Notes under the pieces: generated by a model
What the model saw: the letters and a program-made list of their open reading frames with translations, nothing else
Database searches by the model: none
What the model was told of the DNA's origin: nothing
In this document: positions 35,601 through 49,500 of the stretch, one piece after another
Layout: every line of letters begins with the position of its first letter
How positions within the stretch are numbered: position 1 is the stretch's first letter
Program-made: the position numbers and the translations under genes
NCBI GenBank assembly: GCA_022266195.1
Contig: WHVY01000008.1
Span: forward strand, 2,604,001 to 2,668,000
Origin: Tetranychus cinnabarinus
Lineage: Eukaryota; Arthropoda; Arachnida; Trombidiformes; Tetranychidae
Length of the DNA: 64,000 nucleotides
Direction of reading: 5' to 3'

Positions 35601-38600
35601 AATTCTCATGGATCAGCTAATTAAATTTTGAGATGGAAAAGAAGACAAAGATGAGGAGAGAGAAAAAAAAGAAAGAGTAAAAGAAGATGAAATGAGATGA
35701 AACGAGAATAAGATGAGATAAAGAGATGAAAGGTTTAAGGATGAAAAGTGATTCTCCAAAAGTAAGGCTAAAAAGTAGAGAATCAGAGTGTAACAAAATA
35801 TTGTACAAGAATATAAAACTCATCTGAAGATAATATTTTTCCTCCTTAAATTGATAATAAATTCATTCAACTGTGATAAAGTTTCCCGGTTATTCTCATC
35901 CTGATCATCATTCGCCTTCAATCATAATCTTTATTCGCTTTCCTTTTCATCTTTTCCAATGAAAAAAAAGCCAAGTTGTTTGGCGAAAAACACTCAACAA
36001 GAAAAAAAGGCAAAAAAAATTTCATTCCCCATGTTTGCCTCATGTAACGTTGCTTGTTCGCAACAATTTCATATTCACTGATGAAGAAGAAAAAGTCAAC
36101 AGAAAAAGAAGAAGAAGATTTTGAAGAAAAAGAAAAATGTAATTCAATGCGATTTCATCAATAATATTGGATACGAATTAGAATGAAATTGAATGTTTCT
36201 TTGTCCATAAACTGTTTCTTCATTTTTGTCATTCTGTGAGCAACAGGCTCAATCTCGTAACATCAATATTACCTTTACGATTAACAGATTAAAGTATCTG
36301 ATTAACCTTAACATGAACTCAATTTTCAACTTTTATTTCTCTTCCTTCTTTGTGTCTCTTTTACACTTTACTCTTCCCTCATCTTCCGTATCTTGCCTCC
36401 ATCATCAACCTTTTCGCATGTCACAACTTGCTTTAACTTTGTTTCTTCATCTATTAAAATACTGTTACTTGACTTGCCTTACCTTTTCCAACCCAAACCT
36501 GATTTCACTGATAGTTTCTTTCCTTTTAGCTTTTATTTTTACTTCTCTTTGGTTCACATCAAATAACATCCAAGCTAATTTCACTTACATCCTAGGAAGC
36601 TTTATTCAGCTTCAATGACTTTCTTCTTCTTCTTCCTCTTCTTCGTCTTCATCATCTTTATCCTCATCTTATTCCAATTCTTATTCTTGTTTCTTGGAGA
36701 AGACAAAAGTTGGACTTTCTTTATTGTCATCTTTTTTTAACTTTCCAAACTCTTGTATAGAGATGAATTGAGGACACAAAAGGTAAAAGCAATTTGATTG
36801 ATATTTGCTGTTGAAATGAAATAACAAAAATGAACTCACAAATTACTCCTGATAATGAAACATTGATATTATTGATATTTCTTCTTCTTCTCATTGTTCA
36901 ATCTTTTTTGTGCTCAATCTTTCAACTTTCCACCAATTATCAAACTTTCATGTATAACATTGTTCTTCCTGACTTTACTTCACGTTCCATTCCATTTATC
37001 ATGATATTTATTATTGTTATTCATTATTAAATGTATTAATAATATTATTATCAGTATATTATTATTGAACTTTCAAGACTCTATTTGCCTTCTAGAAAAG
37101 GTAAAACTTGTTTTCCCATCTTTTCCTTTTTTTACTCTTTCTTTCCTTTTGCTTTTTCCTCTTTACCTTACCATAAACCTTCATCTAATGTAAACCTACA
37201 ATGAATACAACATCTTGGGAATAATGATGATCATGATGATGATCGAGATGAGGAAAATGATGAAGATGATCAACTCATTGCCCACAGCAAAATGATCATT
37301 ATCATAACTAGATCGCTTTCTGTTCGACTTTTTTCTCCATCTCAAGACACTTTTCCTATTTCCTTTTGCATCTTGTTTACTCATGTATCTTGACGAGCAA
37401 CACTTTTAATCTTTGTTCAAAAACTAACTCAAAAACTCTTTGCTTTTGTTGCAAATTTTAATCAGTTTCAACTTTTCCATGAAAAACCCTTTCCAAATGT
37501 GATCAACAAAAGTCGAAATAGTTTCATATTTCCATTTGATAGTCAAGTTTGCACAATCCATAAACTCTGTTCAAGAATATGAGCGTACGACTTTACCAGT
37601 TTTCAAAATGGTGTTTGCAATAGAAGTAACCAAAATTGAAACCAATACGATTAAACATTAAGAAGTATTAATACTTGTTTCTGGGCGTCTTTATTGTGAT
37701 ATTTTGCTTCGATTTAAGATCGATCCGACCGATTTTCTGGCTCAGAAATCCGATCTCAACCCAGACAAAATCGATCTCTTCGAAAAATATAGTTCAAACA
37801 AGAAGATAGATCTGACTGATGCAAGATGCATGATGAAGAATAAATGTTTTATACAATTTTATCTGGTAAAATTGTGTTTTTGAAAATCGAAAATTGAATA
37901 ATTTGAATAAGTGAATTGATCGAAAAATTGAAATAAATAAATTTTGGCAATTTCTTGGGCAATCGAACGTGAAAAAAAAATGAAATCTAAAATCATTTCG
38001 AACCTTCATTTCTAAACTGAAATGTTGAGGTTGACTTATCAGTGATAATTGTGAAATTAGTAAACCAATATTGATAGGATTGAACAATTCATTTTTTTCA
38101 TTTTATTGTTTGCTTTTTTGATTTCAATATTAAATTGATGAAACTGTTCTGAAATGAATCAACAAACATAAATGTTTGAAAATTGAACAATATTTTGATG
38201 AAACTTCTTTCTGAGCAAAGAATGTAAATAATGAAACTTTTTTCCTGTTTCAACCAAATCTAACCAAAATTAATCAATCAATTAGTCATTTGCAATCGTT
38301 TTTCATTTTAACTTTGATCAAACTTGACAGCAAGCTTTAAAAATACAATTATCACATTTGACCGAAAAAATAGTTTACTTTGCATCTTCTTCTTCCTATT
38401 ACCATTTCTATCCACATTTTAATGGATTGAACATGAATCCGTTTGCTGTTATTTTACATGTAAATGTTGCCATTTGTAGCATTTATTTTCCCTGTTTGCC
38501 CAGAATTTGGGTTAAAATGTAACTTTATGATAATGCCTTTATTGAAATTGCTTATTGATTGGAACCTTTTCGGTTTATCTTTTCTTTTCCTTCTCCTGGA

Positions 38601-39834
38601 CAAAAGAGTAATACTTTGTAAATTTTAAATTGGATAAAATGTCTTGTCTTTTCCAATTTATTATGCCTTTGTTTGTAGTTGCCTTTCATTCTTGGACTTG
38701 AACTACCTTTATATCCTTCTGAATGAAAGGGAAAAGCTATCAAGGTTCATGTTCAACTTGAAATTAAAAGGAAAATGCAATTTCCAATGAATTTAACGAG
38801 TTTTTAATCTAAAAGTTGAGAGAAACCAAAACAGGGAATTGAAGGGAAAATATTTACATTTCATTTTATCGATCATTTTCCGTCAATGAGGAAGCTCGAT
38901 TTAAAAAGATTGCAGATTAAAGGGCAAAATGGTGAACCAATTGTTTTTCATTGTTCAATTGAACATGATTTTCTTTCTCTTTTTTCCTCCATTTAAGTAC
39001 ATGAAATGATTAACTCACCATTTTTTTGAGTCAATCTAAAGTAAATAGGAGTGATATCATGAAAGTAAAGTGCAACATGATCTTATGATAAATGTTGAGA
39101 CAATGAAATTTCATACCTCGATAAGGAATGGTTCAACTCTTTTAAGTATGAAACTAAAAACCTGAAGCTTATAAAGTTGAGTGGAATGCAAAGCAAATAG
39201 CAAAAAAATTCATCATTGAATCCAAAAATGAATTTAATGCTTGAATATCAAAATGTTTACTCAATACTTTTATAAACTGGAAACAAATGGAAATGAAAAG
39301 TCTTTTATTAATCTTGTTGAAAGTCAAACGAGTTGAATGCAAGTTGTTAGACTAAATTGTAACATTTAACGGTAAACCCACTTTTCATGCGATTCTTAAC
39401 ATTGGAAGGTTCATTTCTTTGCAATCGATGAAAAATTATCAACACTTGAAATGTTTTACTATACCGATGCAATAAATTTTCAAATAACACATCAAAACAC
39501 TCGATTAAAATTTTTGACGATTCAGACAATAATCGATTAAGATTTTGAAATAATGGATTGAAGCGATAAGAATTAATTGACTAAAGCAATAGCTTAAGAC
39601 CAAGTTTCACTCATCTTCTGGACATGGTTTCAGTTGGTCTATACCGAAATACATATGAATGAATGAACGAATGCAAATAGAATCATGCTGAAATGGCTAA
39701 ATGTTTGTAATAAACATTCACAGTTGCGACTCTAATGCAAATACAATTCAATTGCATTCAACATATAATATTAGCATCTTCAATATCAGAGTGTTTGAAG
39801 GTTGTATTTCTGTTATAATAAGAGGGTAATACGT
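26667..39834. other. Long gene-poor, strand-asymmetric tract
   Basis: About 13 kb without a supported gene. Long blocks are rich in A/G on one strand (26,940-27,600; 35,530-35,720) or in C/T (36,310-36,740; 31,230-31,500), with GAT/GAA microsatellites, a CA run near 30,260, and several copies of the octamer CTGGGAGT. A hairpin at 29288-29311 is listed separately. The longest frame, 36226-36618 on the plus strand, is a translation of a pyrimidine-rich tract. Confidence 0.55.
29288..29311 (+). other. Perfect 9-bp hairpin followed by a T run
   Basis: CCGTGATTG, a six-base loop, then CAATCACGG, followed at once by CTTTTT. The T run could act as a pol III stop. No A/B-box promoter or RNA gene could be seen upstream, so the role is open. 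Confidence 0.3.
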
Positions 39835-39848
39835 TAATGGTCCTTAGA

Positions 39849-39892
<44 letters not shown>

Positions 39893-39994
39893 AATGATCA
39901 AGTTTGAACATCTTTCCAGCACAATCCAACCACCATTTTCCCATTAGTCTGGACTGATCAGTCCGAAGTCCTAACGAAATCAGCTTAACACAGA
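39835..39994 (-). pseudogene. 18S rRNA 3'-end fragment (decayed)
   Basis: The plus strand reads ggttcacctacggaaacct, then tgttacgacttttacttcc and tctaaatgatcaagttt. This is the complement of the nearly universal last 70-odd bases of eukaryotic small-subunit rRNA. Similarity continues weakly through catctttccag and ggactgatcagtccgaag to about 39994 and then stops. Altered bases in otherwise invariant positions (the usual ccttccgcagg is ccttagacagg) and the short length show a relic, not a working rRNA gene. Confidence 0.85.
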
Positions 39995-42097
39995 AATGTC
40001 ATTTAGAAGTGTCTGAACGCTATTTAAGCTTATTATGATGGCTGGAAATTATATCAATTGAATATTTTCGAACTGATTAATTGAATAAGTTTTTTATTTT
40101 TAATTTAATATGTAATAATTGATTTAAAACCACGAATGATCGATCAAAAAATTTTCTACAAATCTATTCGATGTTTTAATTTCGAAAATTTCAATTTTTT
40201 CTTCTAATTGCGATCATTTATTGTGATTGACAATATCTAATTGACTAGAAAATGATTATTATTGAAATTTGATTGGTGATTGTTGAACAAATATCATGGA
40301 AACATGATTAATGTTGATGAGAATATGAATTTGGTGGAAAAATAATGGAAAACTTGAGAAATGAATTTGGTTGAACAAAAGGAAAGATCCATTGATTGGT
40401 TTTGTTTGTCTTTGGATTTGCTTAACACTACGTTTATCAAGTTGATAAGCAACCTTTTTCATGGCATCAATACAATAGCAGGGAAGAACAGAGAAGGCAG
40501 AAAAAAGCAGAATTGTCCTAATTATGATATAAATATCATTGTTAACAGAATGATATTAAAGAGTAAAGAAGTGATGAGTCTTTCATTAGAATCTTGAATC
40601 TCTCTGGAGAAGAAGTCAAATGAAATTATTTCAATAATATATAACAGTTGGATAGTCAATGATTCAGTTTCATCCTGATTGTCCTTCATCATCACATGAC
40701 ATTATTGGGATTCTAATAAGGCAAGCTTTATGTGCTTTTATCAAATTATATTATTTATGATGATCTAGCGAATCTTTTCTCATTCTTTGCTCATCGTTTC
40801 ATCATGATAAAAATGTGTCTCTGAATCTCTCTGGGAGTGAGATGAGCAAAGGAAGACAAAAAAAGTCCAGAATTGAGAAGATACAAGATTCAAGTTGAAG
40901 CTCAACGAAAAGGTTGAAAAAACCGAAAAAAAAGTTGAAATCAAGTCAGATTAAGACCAAGAACCATCATTTTCTGGTTCATTTTTCTTCTTCTTCTTGT
41001 TCACCATTTGATTACATGAAAAGCTTTTCTGTTCATCTCATGATTCGAGTTCAAGTCGATTAGCTTCTTTTTGATGGCGTTTTCACTTCCATTGATGGAC
41101 ACAATTGTAATTGTTTAGATCATTTAGAATGCTGTTTATTGTTTAATATTTCACATTTTACTTCAATTAATCTTGCATGATGAAAACTTGTTCAGTTTCC
41201 ATCTATTTATTATTGTATGATAACATTCAACTGTGCAAAAGATGTGAACATGAAAAGAACTGAAAGAGAAAGATTAATGTGATAATTCATTTTAATTTCA
41301 TTTTTATTTGTGTTTCTTTTGTATTCACTTTATGTTCACTGTTTTTCCTTATTCTCGGCGTTCACTTTAATTTGGTTCAAGACAGAAAAGATATTCTTGT
41401 GATTGTAAAAATAATGTCATAATTCAATGAACTGTTTAATAGGTAATTAATATTCATTTTTTATCTGGCTAAGCATTCTTGTGACAACAGAATATCATTT
41501 CTTTTTCTTTCTTTTTCTTGCTTTTTCTCTCCCAGTTTATTCGACACAATGAACAATATTCAGCTCAATGAGTGGGTTTTGCTATATTATTTTGTTAGTA
41601 TTTTTATATTGGTGCATCTTTTCAATTTTAGGTTTCATTGTATTGAATCAACTGAAATGAATAATGATTAATTGGCATGAAGAACAAGCAATCAAATTTT
41701 CAACTTACAGCTGTAGAGCTGCGATCAGATTGAGCGATCGCAGTAATCGATTCTCGAAGAATAAAAATACATAGAGTTTAATCGGGATAATTGCTTGTCT
41801 GTACTGAGCTGGAGACTTGTTTTGCTGGCAATTCATCTTATTCATTCTAGTTTTTTTCAAATTACAATCAAAGTTATTTGGCAATTTTTACCGAGTTTGA
41901 AATCGTAATTATTGTTTCAATACTTATCGATTTATGAGAAAATCCATTGCAAAATCTTGCTGCCGATGAAATCTGAGTTAACTCATCGCTACACATTTGT
42001 ACAGGGCCTCATTTACTTCTATCATAGTTTCATTCAATATTTCAAGAACCAAATTTAGCTTTCTTATATTTGAACAATATGCTTTTGAGAATTGAAG
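39995..42097. other. Gene-poor AT-rich stretch
   Basis: No supported gene. A CTGGGAGT motif occurs at 40,831 and a short palindromic stretch near 41,712-41,745 (ctgcgatcag...gcgatcgcag). Confidence 0.5.
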
Positions 42098-42270
42098 AAC
42101 AATTTTTCATTTAACGCTTGTTTGCAACCATAACTTGCAAATACTTATTACTAAAGACCTCGTACTTGAACCATGGGCCTCCACAGATTGCATAATTATA
42201 AGTTCGGACTCTCGGGGTCAATCTGTTATTCGACCTCTAAATGATATTTGAAGGTCATTTTCTTCAGAAT
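42098..42270 (-). repeat. Dispersed repeat family, copy 2
   Basis: The reverse complement matches the copy at 42971-43165: gaaaatgaccttcaaatatc, tttagaggtcgaataa, gattgacc, gtccgaacttat, gcaatctg, catggttcaag and gaggtct all appear in order. It is inverted relative to copies 3 and 4. Confidence 0.7.
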
Positions 42271-42970
42271 ATGGACATTTTAATTGAATCTTAATTAATT
42301 TATGAATTATATAAATGTACTAATTGATGTTTCAAATAATTATAAAATTTAAGCTTACTGTATAATGTTATCAAAGGAAAGACGCCGAAGCAGTATTTGA
42401 TAATCTAGCATGAACAAACAGATTTAAAGGTCAGTCATAGAGCGGATTGGATATTCAAAAAATGGAATTATATCAACAAATTAAGATATTCAAGAGATGC
42501 TGGTTTCATTCTCGGTTTTCTGGACTATGAATATGCCGATTATCCCCTTTAATCAGGAAACTAATATAACGACTCAACATTGGATTTTAGAGAGTGAACT
42601 TAATTACTTTATAAGAGGCTCGAATTGAGATCGACTTTTAAGCAATCTAGGAATAACAAGTACCAGTTGAAACAAAATCTATATCAATACTTCATCAGAA
42701 AAAAGAATGGCGAAAACAAAAGCATTTATCAAGGAAATTTCGTTCAAACTTAATGTGTAGTTTTTCAGTTAAAAAATGTTATATTTTTCTAATATTTTTT
42801 AAAATAACCCCTTCCCTTCAAATCCCACCTTTTTCTTTTCTAGATGTCTTAAAAAGGTCCAAAATTGTAAAAATATCTTTGTAACAAGACGATGTAAAAA
42901 ATGATCTTAAACACCACTTTCCAAATAGTGGAGCAGATCTTGAATAATAGCAATAAACTAACATTTATCG

Positions 42971-43165
42971 GTCCGAAAAATTTCGCGACTTCAGAAAATG
43001 ACCTTCCAATATCAATTAGATGTCAAATAAAGTATTGACCTTGAATGATCTTGAGCGTGTGAACTTATCGTTGTTCAATCTGCATAAGCTCATGGTTCAA
43101 GCCGAGGTCTGTAGCCCTAACCGTTCGTGAATTATCCCTGCATGAAGGCGTAAAATGGAAGAAAA
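42971..43165 (+). repeat. Dispersed repeat family, copy 3
   Basis: Matches copy 1 (18217-18402) over nearly its whole length: gtcaaataa, attgaccttgaatga, ttgagcg, gaacttat, ctgcataagctcatggttca, ggtctgtag, aaccgttcgtgaattatccc and gaaggcgtaaaatg. Confidence 0.8.
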
Positions 43166-43275
43166 AATCAAAAGCCTTCGATCGAAATTTTTATTTGCAC
43201 AAATGTTTCCAGTTCTTATGTTCTAAAATTCAGCAGCTCACAACTCTTAACTCTCAACCGAAAATCAAAGTTCTG

Positions 43276-43385
43276 GTCACATGTTCATAACTCACGCTGG
43301 TCAAGAATGACTGTTTCCATATCGTTTATTCAATCATTTGGTTTGTGAAAAAAATTTCCAATGGTAAGAGTTATGAACACGTAAC
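43276..43385. repeat. 110-bp inverted-repeat (hairpin) unit
   Basis: The segment gtcacatgttcataactc (43276-43293) recurs inverted at 43368-43385 with two mismatches, giving an 18-bp stem around a 74-bp interior. It lies between dispersed-repeat copies 3 and 4. Confidence 0.6.
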
Positions 43386-43397
43386 TAGCAATAATCA

Positions 43398-43540
43398 ATC
43401 TGAAAATTTTGGCCCTCTGTAAATGACCTTCGAATGTCAGTTAGAGGGCAAATAGCGAAATGACCTTAAGCGTTCGAATTTATGGTTCTTCAATCTACGG
43501 AAGCTGCAAACACGCGTAAAATGAAAAACACCCGATAAAA
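43398..43540 (+). repeat. Dispersed repeat family, copy 4 (shortened)
   Basis: Carries ctgaaaattttggc, aaatgaccttcgaatgtca, ttagagggcaaata, tgaccttaagcg, ttcgaatttatggtt and cgcgtaaaatgaaaaacacc. The middle part around the gttcgtgaattat word is missing. Confidence 0.75.
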
Positions 43541-46500
43541 AAGAAATTAATGACCTTGAAGTACTCTAAGTCTACAATTCAAGTCTCAATAGCTTTTAGT
43601 TACAGATTTGGAGTGTGTTTCGTCTTAAGATGTAAAACATCGTGTATTCGAAGAATTTTGAGCTTTTTTGTGAGAACTATTTTACCTTTTTCTTGAAATA
43701 GTCTAACGAACTTAGACCAGGAAAGTATTGGAGTCATTCAAGGTCGGCTATCAAAGGGGACTTGCAATAGCTCAAGTCTTTTTTCGTGCAATCTGTAGTT
43801 GCACCTCCATTCAATCAGAACTCATCTGCGTTCCTGGAATTGGATTATTAACATTTCCATTCAAAAATTGGCTTTCCTTTGCTCTATCTTTGCACAGCAT
43901 TCTATTTATTTAGCAACGCTAATATTTTCCCGTTTGCAATACAGTTCCTTGTTGTTTCACATCTGTTTTTGGTCATCACTCATGAACGGTTAATGCCTTC
44001 GATGAATGGACAACTACAGTTTCAAGTGGATCCAATTTTCAAATGGATTATTTCTTTCATTTCATGCTTCAAGACATTACTATTAATCAATAACTTCCAG
44101 AGCAAATGTTTTGAGATGTACAGTCAGCCTGCAGGGGACGGAAACATGTTTCTCATTAGAAGCTGAATATACTCAATGATGTAACCCTGAAACTAAACAA
44201 ACTAAACCTTTTCTGACATGAAAAGACATTTTCGCTTCAATGCTCACCAAGAAACCCAATTTTGATCTGAATATCTGAAAGTTCCTTTCCTCTCTTTGTA
44301 AGGAAAAAGTGATTATCTCGACGAACCTGAATATTTCAATCAGAGATAGATTTCATCAATTATCGCTTACAAGATGTGAAATTATTAAACAACCAGATTA
44401 GTTGAAAATATACCGGTTACTGAGTAATCAGTCTAAAAATTTATGTGAAAATTTTTATTTGCACTAACCTAGAATTTCAAAGAACATCTAAAAAAATCTC
44501 TAATTTAAATTGAAAGTATTATTTCGATTTCTCTTGGAGTGTCTGTTTCACGCTTCCGTAAACCTCCCAGCAATGCCTCTGAATAGTCTCATCTATTTAT
44601 AGAGATTTTTGTCTTTGAATCGATGGAACGAAAATGTTTCTGTCAAATCTCTAGTTGAGATATTCATTGACTACATCACATTTTCACCAAAATTATCATT
44701 CCATTGAAATTCTTGATTGGAGCAAAGATTTAACCTGAAATTGGACATATTCAAGTGTTGACAAAGTATTGCATCGATTGAACAATAAAATGGTTGAATG
44801 TGTCTGCTTGAGAAATGAAATAACTAAACGTTTTCCTCTTGATCCTCTTGCATCGAAAAATGACAAAACTTGAAATCTTACATTTATCATGAATAGAATG
44901 ATAAATCAATGATCACTTCAATATTTTGACAAGTGTCACTTTTCAACCTCAAATCAAATATTAAGTATACATCAAAGTCGATAACCAGTTATGAGATAAA
45001 GAATGACAAATTCAAGTAAAACCTTAGCTGACACAAGACGAGAAATGCAAGAAATGATTTCTTTCTCTGCAATTCAACATTCATCAACTTATCTGAAGGG
45101 AAAACTGAAAACAAAAAAGTTTACCAAACAATATAAAAGTATATAAATATTAAACAATAAGCTAAACATTGAAACGCAAAACAGAAAAGCCATTCATTTG
45201 ATTAACAAAAAAAAGGTTACATGTAATTGTTACATTATTACACCGAAAGTACAATTTATATTATTTTCTGTTCAACTGTTTTGTTCAGTGCTATAAATGG
45301 GTCAATTTTTCAGTCTTTTATTCATATCGAGTTATAGAATCTTGAAACCTTATGAAACCTTTTCTTTTAACCTTATCCATGAATCAGCACTGGCTGCCAG
45401 CAAACTCACCACTTGAATACAAATACATTACTTCAAGTTTCTAATCATCATTTATTCATTCTCTCATGACGACTGGTCATGATGATCATCTTGAAGATGA
45501 TGAAGAATGAGTCTACATTTTGAATCTCTTCTTGAACCAGGATTTGATTCAGACGAAGAAACTTGATACTTCTTATGCTAATCATAAATAAGACTCTTTT
45601 TCGTTGATTTACTCTGTTAGAGTTTCAAAGTAATTGTTTTCAAAAGTGTTATTATCAAAAGGTTGACTCGCACATTAAATGCATGTTGAGATAATTTTTT
45701 GTCAATTGAGTCGATTTGATGAAAGTTGAACTCTTTCAAATTATCTATCATTCAATATATCAATTTACTTTGCCTCATTATTGTTATCAGTGTGACGAAA
45801 TTATGTTCCAAAAGGTTTTGCATACTTTCAATGTCTCTTCATCCTTCATTCATATGCATATGCATATGTGATTAAAAATTATGTTACAGTTTTTCGTGAT
45901 TTAGCTCAATCGTTTTTTAATCAATCAACTTTATTTGCATTTCTTGTTCCAAAGTCACGAGCTTGTTCTGATATCAGATAATCCTATTTACTTTGAGATT
46001 TTCCATGAGGCGTTTGGAAGAATCAAATTTTTCGAGTTTATTCTTAATTTTGTATATCAATTTGTCGGTGAAGAGAGTCCATGGATGACTGAATAAGTTG
46101 AATTCAGTGTCGAAATAAACATTTTGACCATTTTCTGGTTACGAATATATCATGAAGCGATTCAAAACAAGTTTACGAAGCAAACACTGATCATGAGTAT
46201 GGAAGTCCTTTTTGTATTCCATTCTTTGAATCTTTATCCATTAAATTGCTGCTTTGTCGAGTGTTGTTGAGAAAAGTCCAAATTAGTTTTGATGCAAGTT
46301 AATTAAAAGTGAAAAGTTTTAGGTGAAAATAATACTGATTAAAGGGTAATATGATATTGACCTTGATTTCAATTGGGTTCATTATAATGAAAAGGTTCAA
46401 CAAAACAATGGATCATGCAGTTGGAAGCATGAATGAACGAAAATGAACTTTTCAAGAGTTGAACAGAAGCAAAAAGGAAACAAGTCAAGTGCTGTGTAAT

Positions 46501-49500
46501 CATTACTATGGTCAGATGAAACTAGAAACACTATCAAAGTCACTATTTGATTGAACGTGAATAATGAATGAAGACAATTGCAATTGCAAAATTAACTCGA
46601 ATTTCCATTTTAAATTGTATTGTTATCATTCCAATTGAATAATCACTTTTCATTAGAAAAATATTCTGTCCATCACTCAAGATTGAAGAACAAGATATTT
46701 TCATTTCAAATTCAATGTTAATTCAATTTTACCTTTTTCAAGTCTAATCAACCAATGCTTTTCATTAGCTACTCTTGCACCTTTCAAAGTATCAGACAAT
46801 AATCTGATTATCGGATCATTGATGAAAAAATTACAAACTTCTGTGATCTTCCAACAGATTTCTGTAAAAGTCAATTTTCGAAGATAAGATTTGCTTCAAT
46901 TTTCCTTCCAACTTAAGTAGATTCCAGAACAAAATCAGATCCAATAAAGCTTTCATGAAAATTTAGAGACTAACCAATGAAATTCAATCAAATACGTTTA
47001 TCTAAAGGCGAAAATCTTTTCATTAAATTCGTCATTCCAGACTCTCGAGTTTCTTCCATTAAATATTAAACATTGTTGTCATAATTATCGTGCAACAATT
47101 ATCTGCTAATTATGTTGACCTTAAGAAGTTTACTCTGAAAGTTGAAACATATTGATATTTGCGATAATTATAAGACTATCATTAACTGGATTGGTGATTG
47201 GAAACTAATGAAGGATCAAAGTCATTACCTTTTGCTATTACAGAAGCGAATTATGATTTCATTCAAAATGCTGAAGACAATTAAATACGTTTCCTCAATA
47301 GCTCTTGGCTTAATCGTTCAAAGGCCTTGCAGCTTCGAACCGTTATCATTCCCAATCTTTTACCAACTTAATCTTTGATCGTTTATTGTTAACCAATCTG
47401 AGCTATTTAACCTCATTCTCATTGCTTTGTTTTTACGTTTCGCCAATGTTTCTATTTCAATGGAAACTTTGAACATTAGTTTAAATCGAGTTAAATTTAT
47501 CGATTTTATCATTGCGAACAAAGATGAAAATTCGAAATGCTGTTTTACAATCGTTATTTCAAATTAGAGTAAATGCATTTTCGCTGCTAAAAATGTTACA
47601 ATGACAGTTCGTTCTGAAGAAAATTGAATTTTTTCTGAATCATTTTCTTCTCGAAACCATCAATTCGAAAACCCAATAATTTTACCTCTGAGCAACCTTT
47701 ATAAACATTGAGAATGTAAAACGAAATATCGCTTTAAACTTGAGATATCAACTTGACCGATATTTTGCCTTCCTTTTTTTGGAAAATGATTTTCGATTTT
47801 TTATTGAATAAAATTTTCTCAGTTGATTTGTCATCGGCAATCTTGAATCGTGTTGATCAAACTCTTCAATCAATTAAACTTTACTATGCAATTCAGGTTG
47901 ACCCTTTACCAGTCAACCATGGAATGAAAGACAAGTAAAGAAGGAAATTGAATGCATTAACATGATAATGATGTGTATAAAGATTATGATGAAACTGAAA
48001 ATGAATAATAAACTAAAAGTTGATTCATTTCCTTTTCTCTTGGCGTCAGACTAAGTTTACCAACTCACCATGTTAAGGATACTTATCCATGATGAGCAAG
48101 ATTATTATTATTATTATCATCATCTTTGTTATCATTGTTATCATTGAATGTTAACTTTTCATGATGAAAACTAAACTAAATGAACAAGAAAACAGACAAA
48201 ATAACAAATGCTATAAATGCTAAATACAGCGGAAACTCGTGAAAATGAATGATACAATTGATGATAAGCTTCAACTTTTTCCTCTTCTTCTTTCTGTTCA
48301 ACTTTCATTTATTTTCATTTTTGCCCATTTTTATTCGAAAAAGTTTTCCCACTTTTTCCAGGTTAATCAACCTTAACTCTGGAAACGCACAAAAAATATT
48401 AACTCAAAAGTAATAGTATAATAGATTACAACTTCATCTCAAGTTATCAGCTTTCCTTCACCTTCACTCATCTCGTGTTTATTTCATAGCAAACCTTTTC
48501 CTTTTCATCATCTTCTTTCCTTTTCACTTTTTTTCAACTTTTCAACTTTTCTCTTTACCATTAATCATAGTGAATCTTTTTAAAGCTGACCTTTGCCCAA
48601 CTCTGTCCTGTAACGTTGGTAATTGCATTGCAAGGACAATCTCCTTAAACAACTTATCATCCTCATCAGTTGAAAGGAGAGGAAAGATTTTCCACTTTTC
48701 CTCGAAACAAAAAAGTAAACATTAGCCAATTGTAAACCTTTGAAACAAAAGGATAAACTATCGCATTCTATTCGCGTTTTCACTCCCAGTCATTCCCAGC
48801 TTACTCGATATAGCTTTTGATTGTTGCAATTGTGTAATGTTTACTTCAATTTAATCAGCAAAAATGGAGAAAAGAATAAAAATTACTTTTCAAGGTTTCC
48901 ATTCATGGAAAAATGAATGTTTCATTGAATCACAATAATGAAAGGGAAAACTTCAACATGTAACTGACATCAACATAAGTTGCTATCAATTGTTGGAATT
49001 AGAAAGAATAAAGGAAAAAAAGATTTTCGTCATTCTCATTCTGATCATTAGCATCTTGCTCTTTCAGAGAAAGAAAATCAATTTCATTTTTTCAAAAATT
49101 TCAATTCACCAGAAATTATCATATTTTTCATTTACTTTTATTCTCATGTTTATCATGTGATGATCAAGAGAAGCAAACAACAGAAAAAGTGATTCAAATT
49201 TTTTCGACTTCTTCTCAATGGTAACAATTAATTTCCGATCAATTGCCTTTCACTTTGCTGATCGATCAAGATGAACATTATTAAACCAGTTTAACCTTTT
49301 TCTTTCTTCCATTTTTTGCTTCCCTTTTCATTCCCAATCATGTTAAAGAGTTAATCAGATGAACAAAAAAGAAGCAAAAAGTTGAACTGAATAATATTTT
49401 GATTTTTTTCTTCTTCATCTTCTTCTTCCTTTTGAATCATCATTTTCTGTTTTTACATTTGATACTTCTCTTTAAGCTGAACAGTTTCTCCTTGTCTCAA

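Noticed and set aside
36226..36618. Longest open frame (130 codons) in the gene-poor region
   Set aside because: It translates a CT-rich tract into a Ser/Leu/Phe-rich peptide with no domain, splice context or ATG environment of note. Similar frames occur in every pyrimidine-rich block here.
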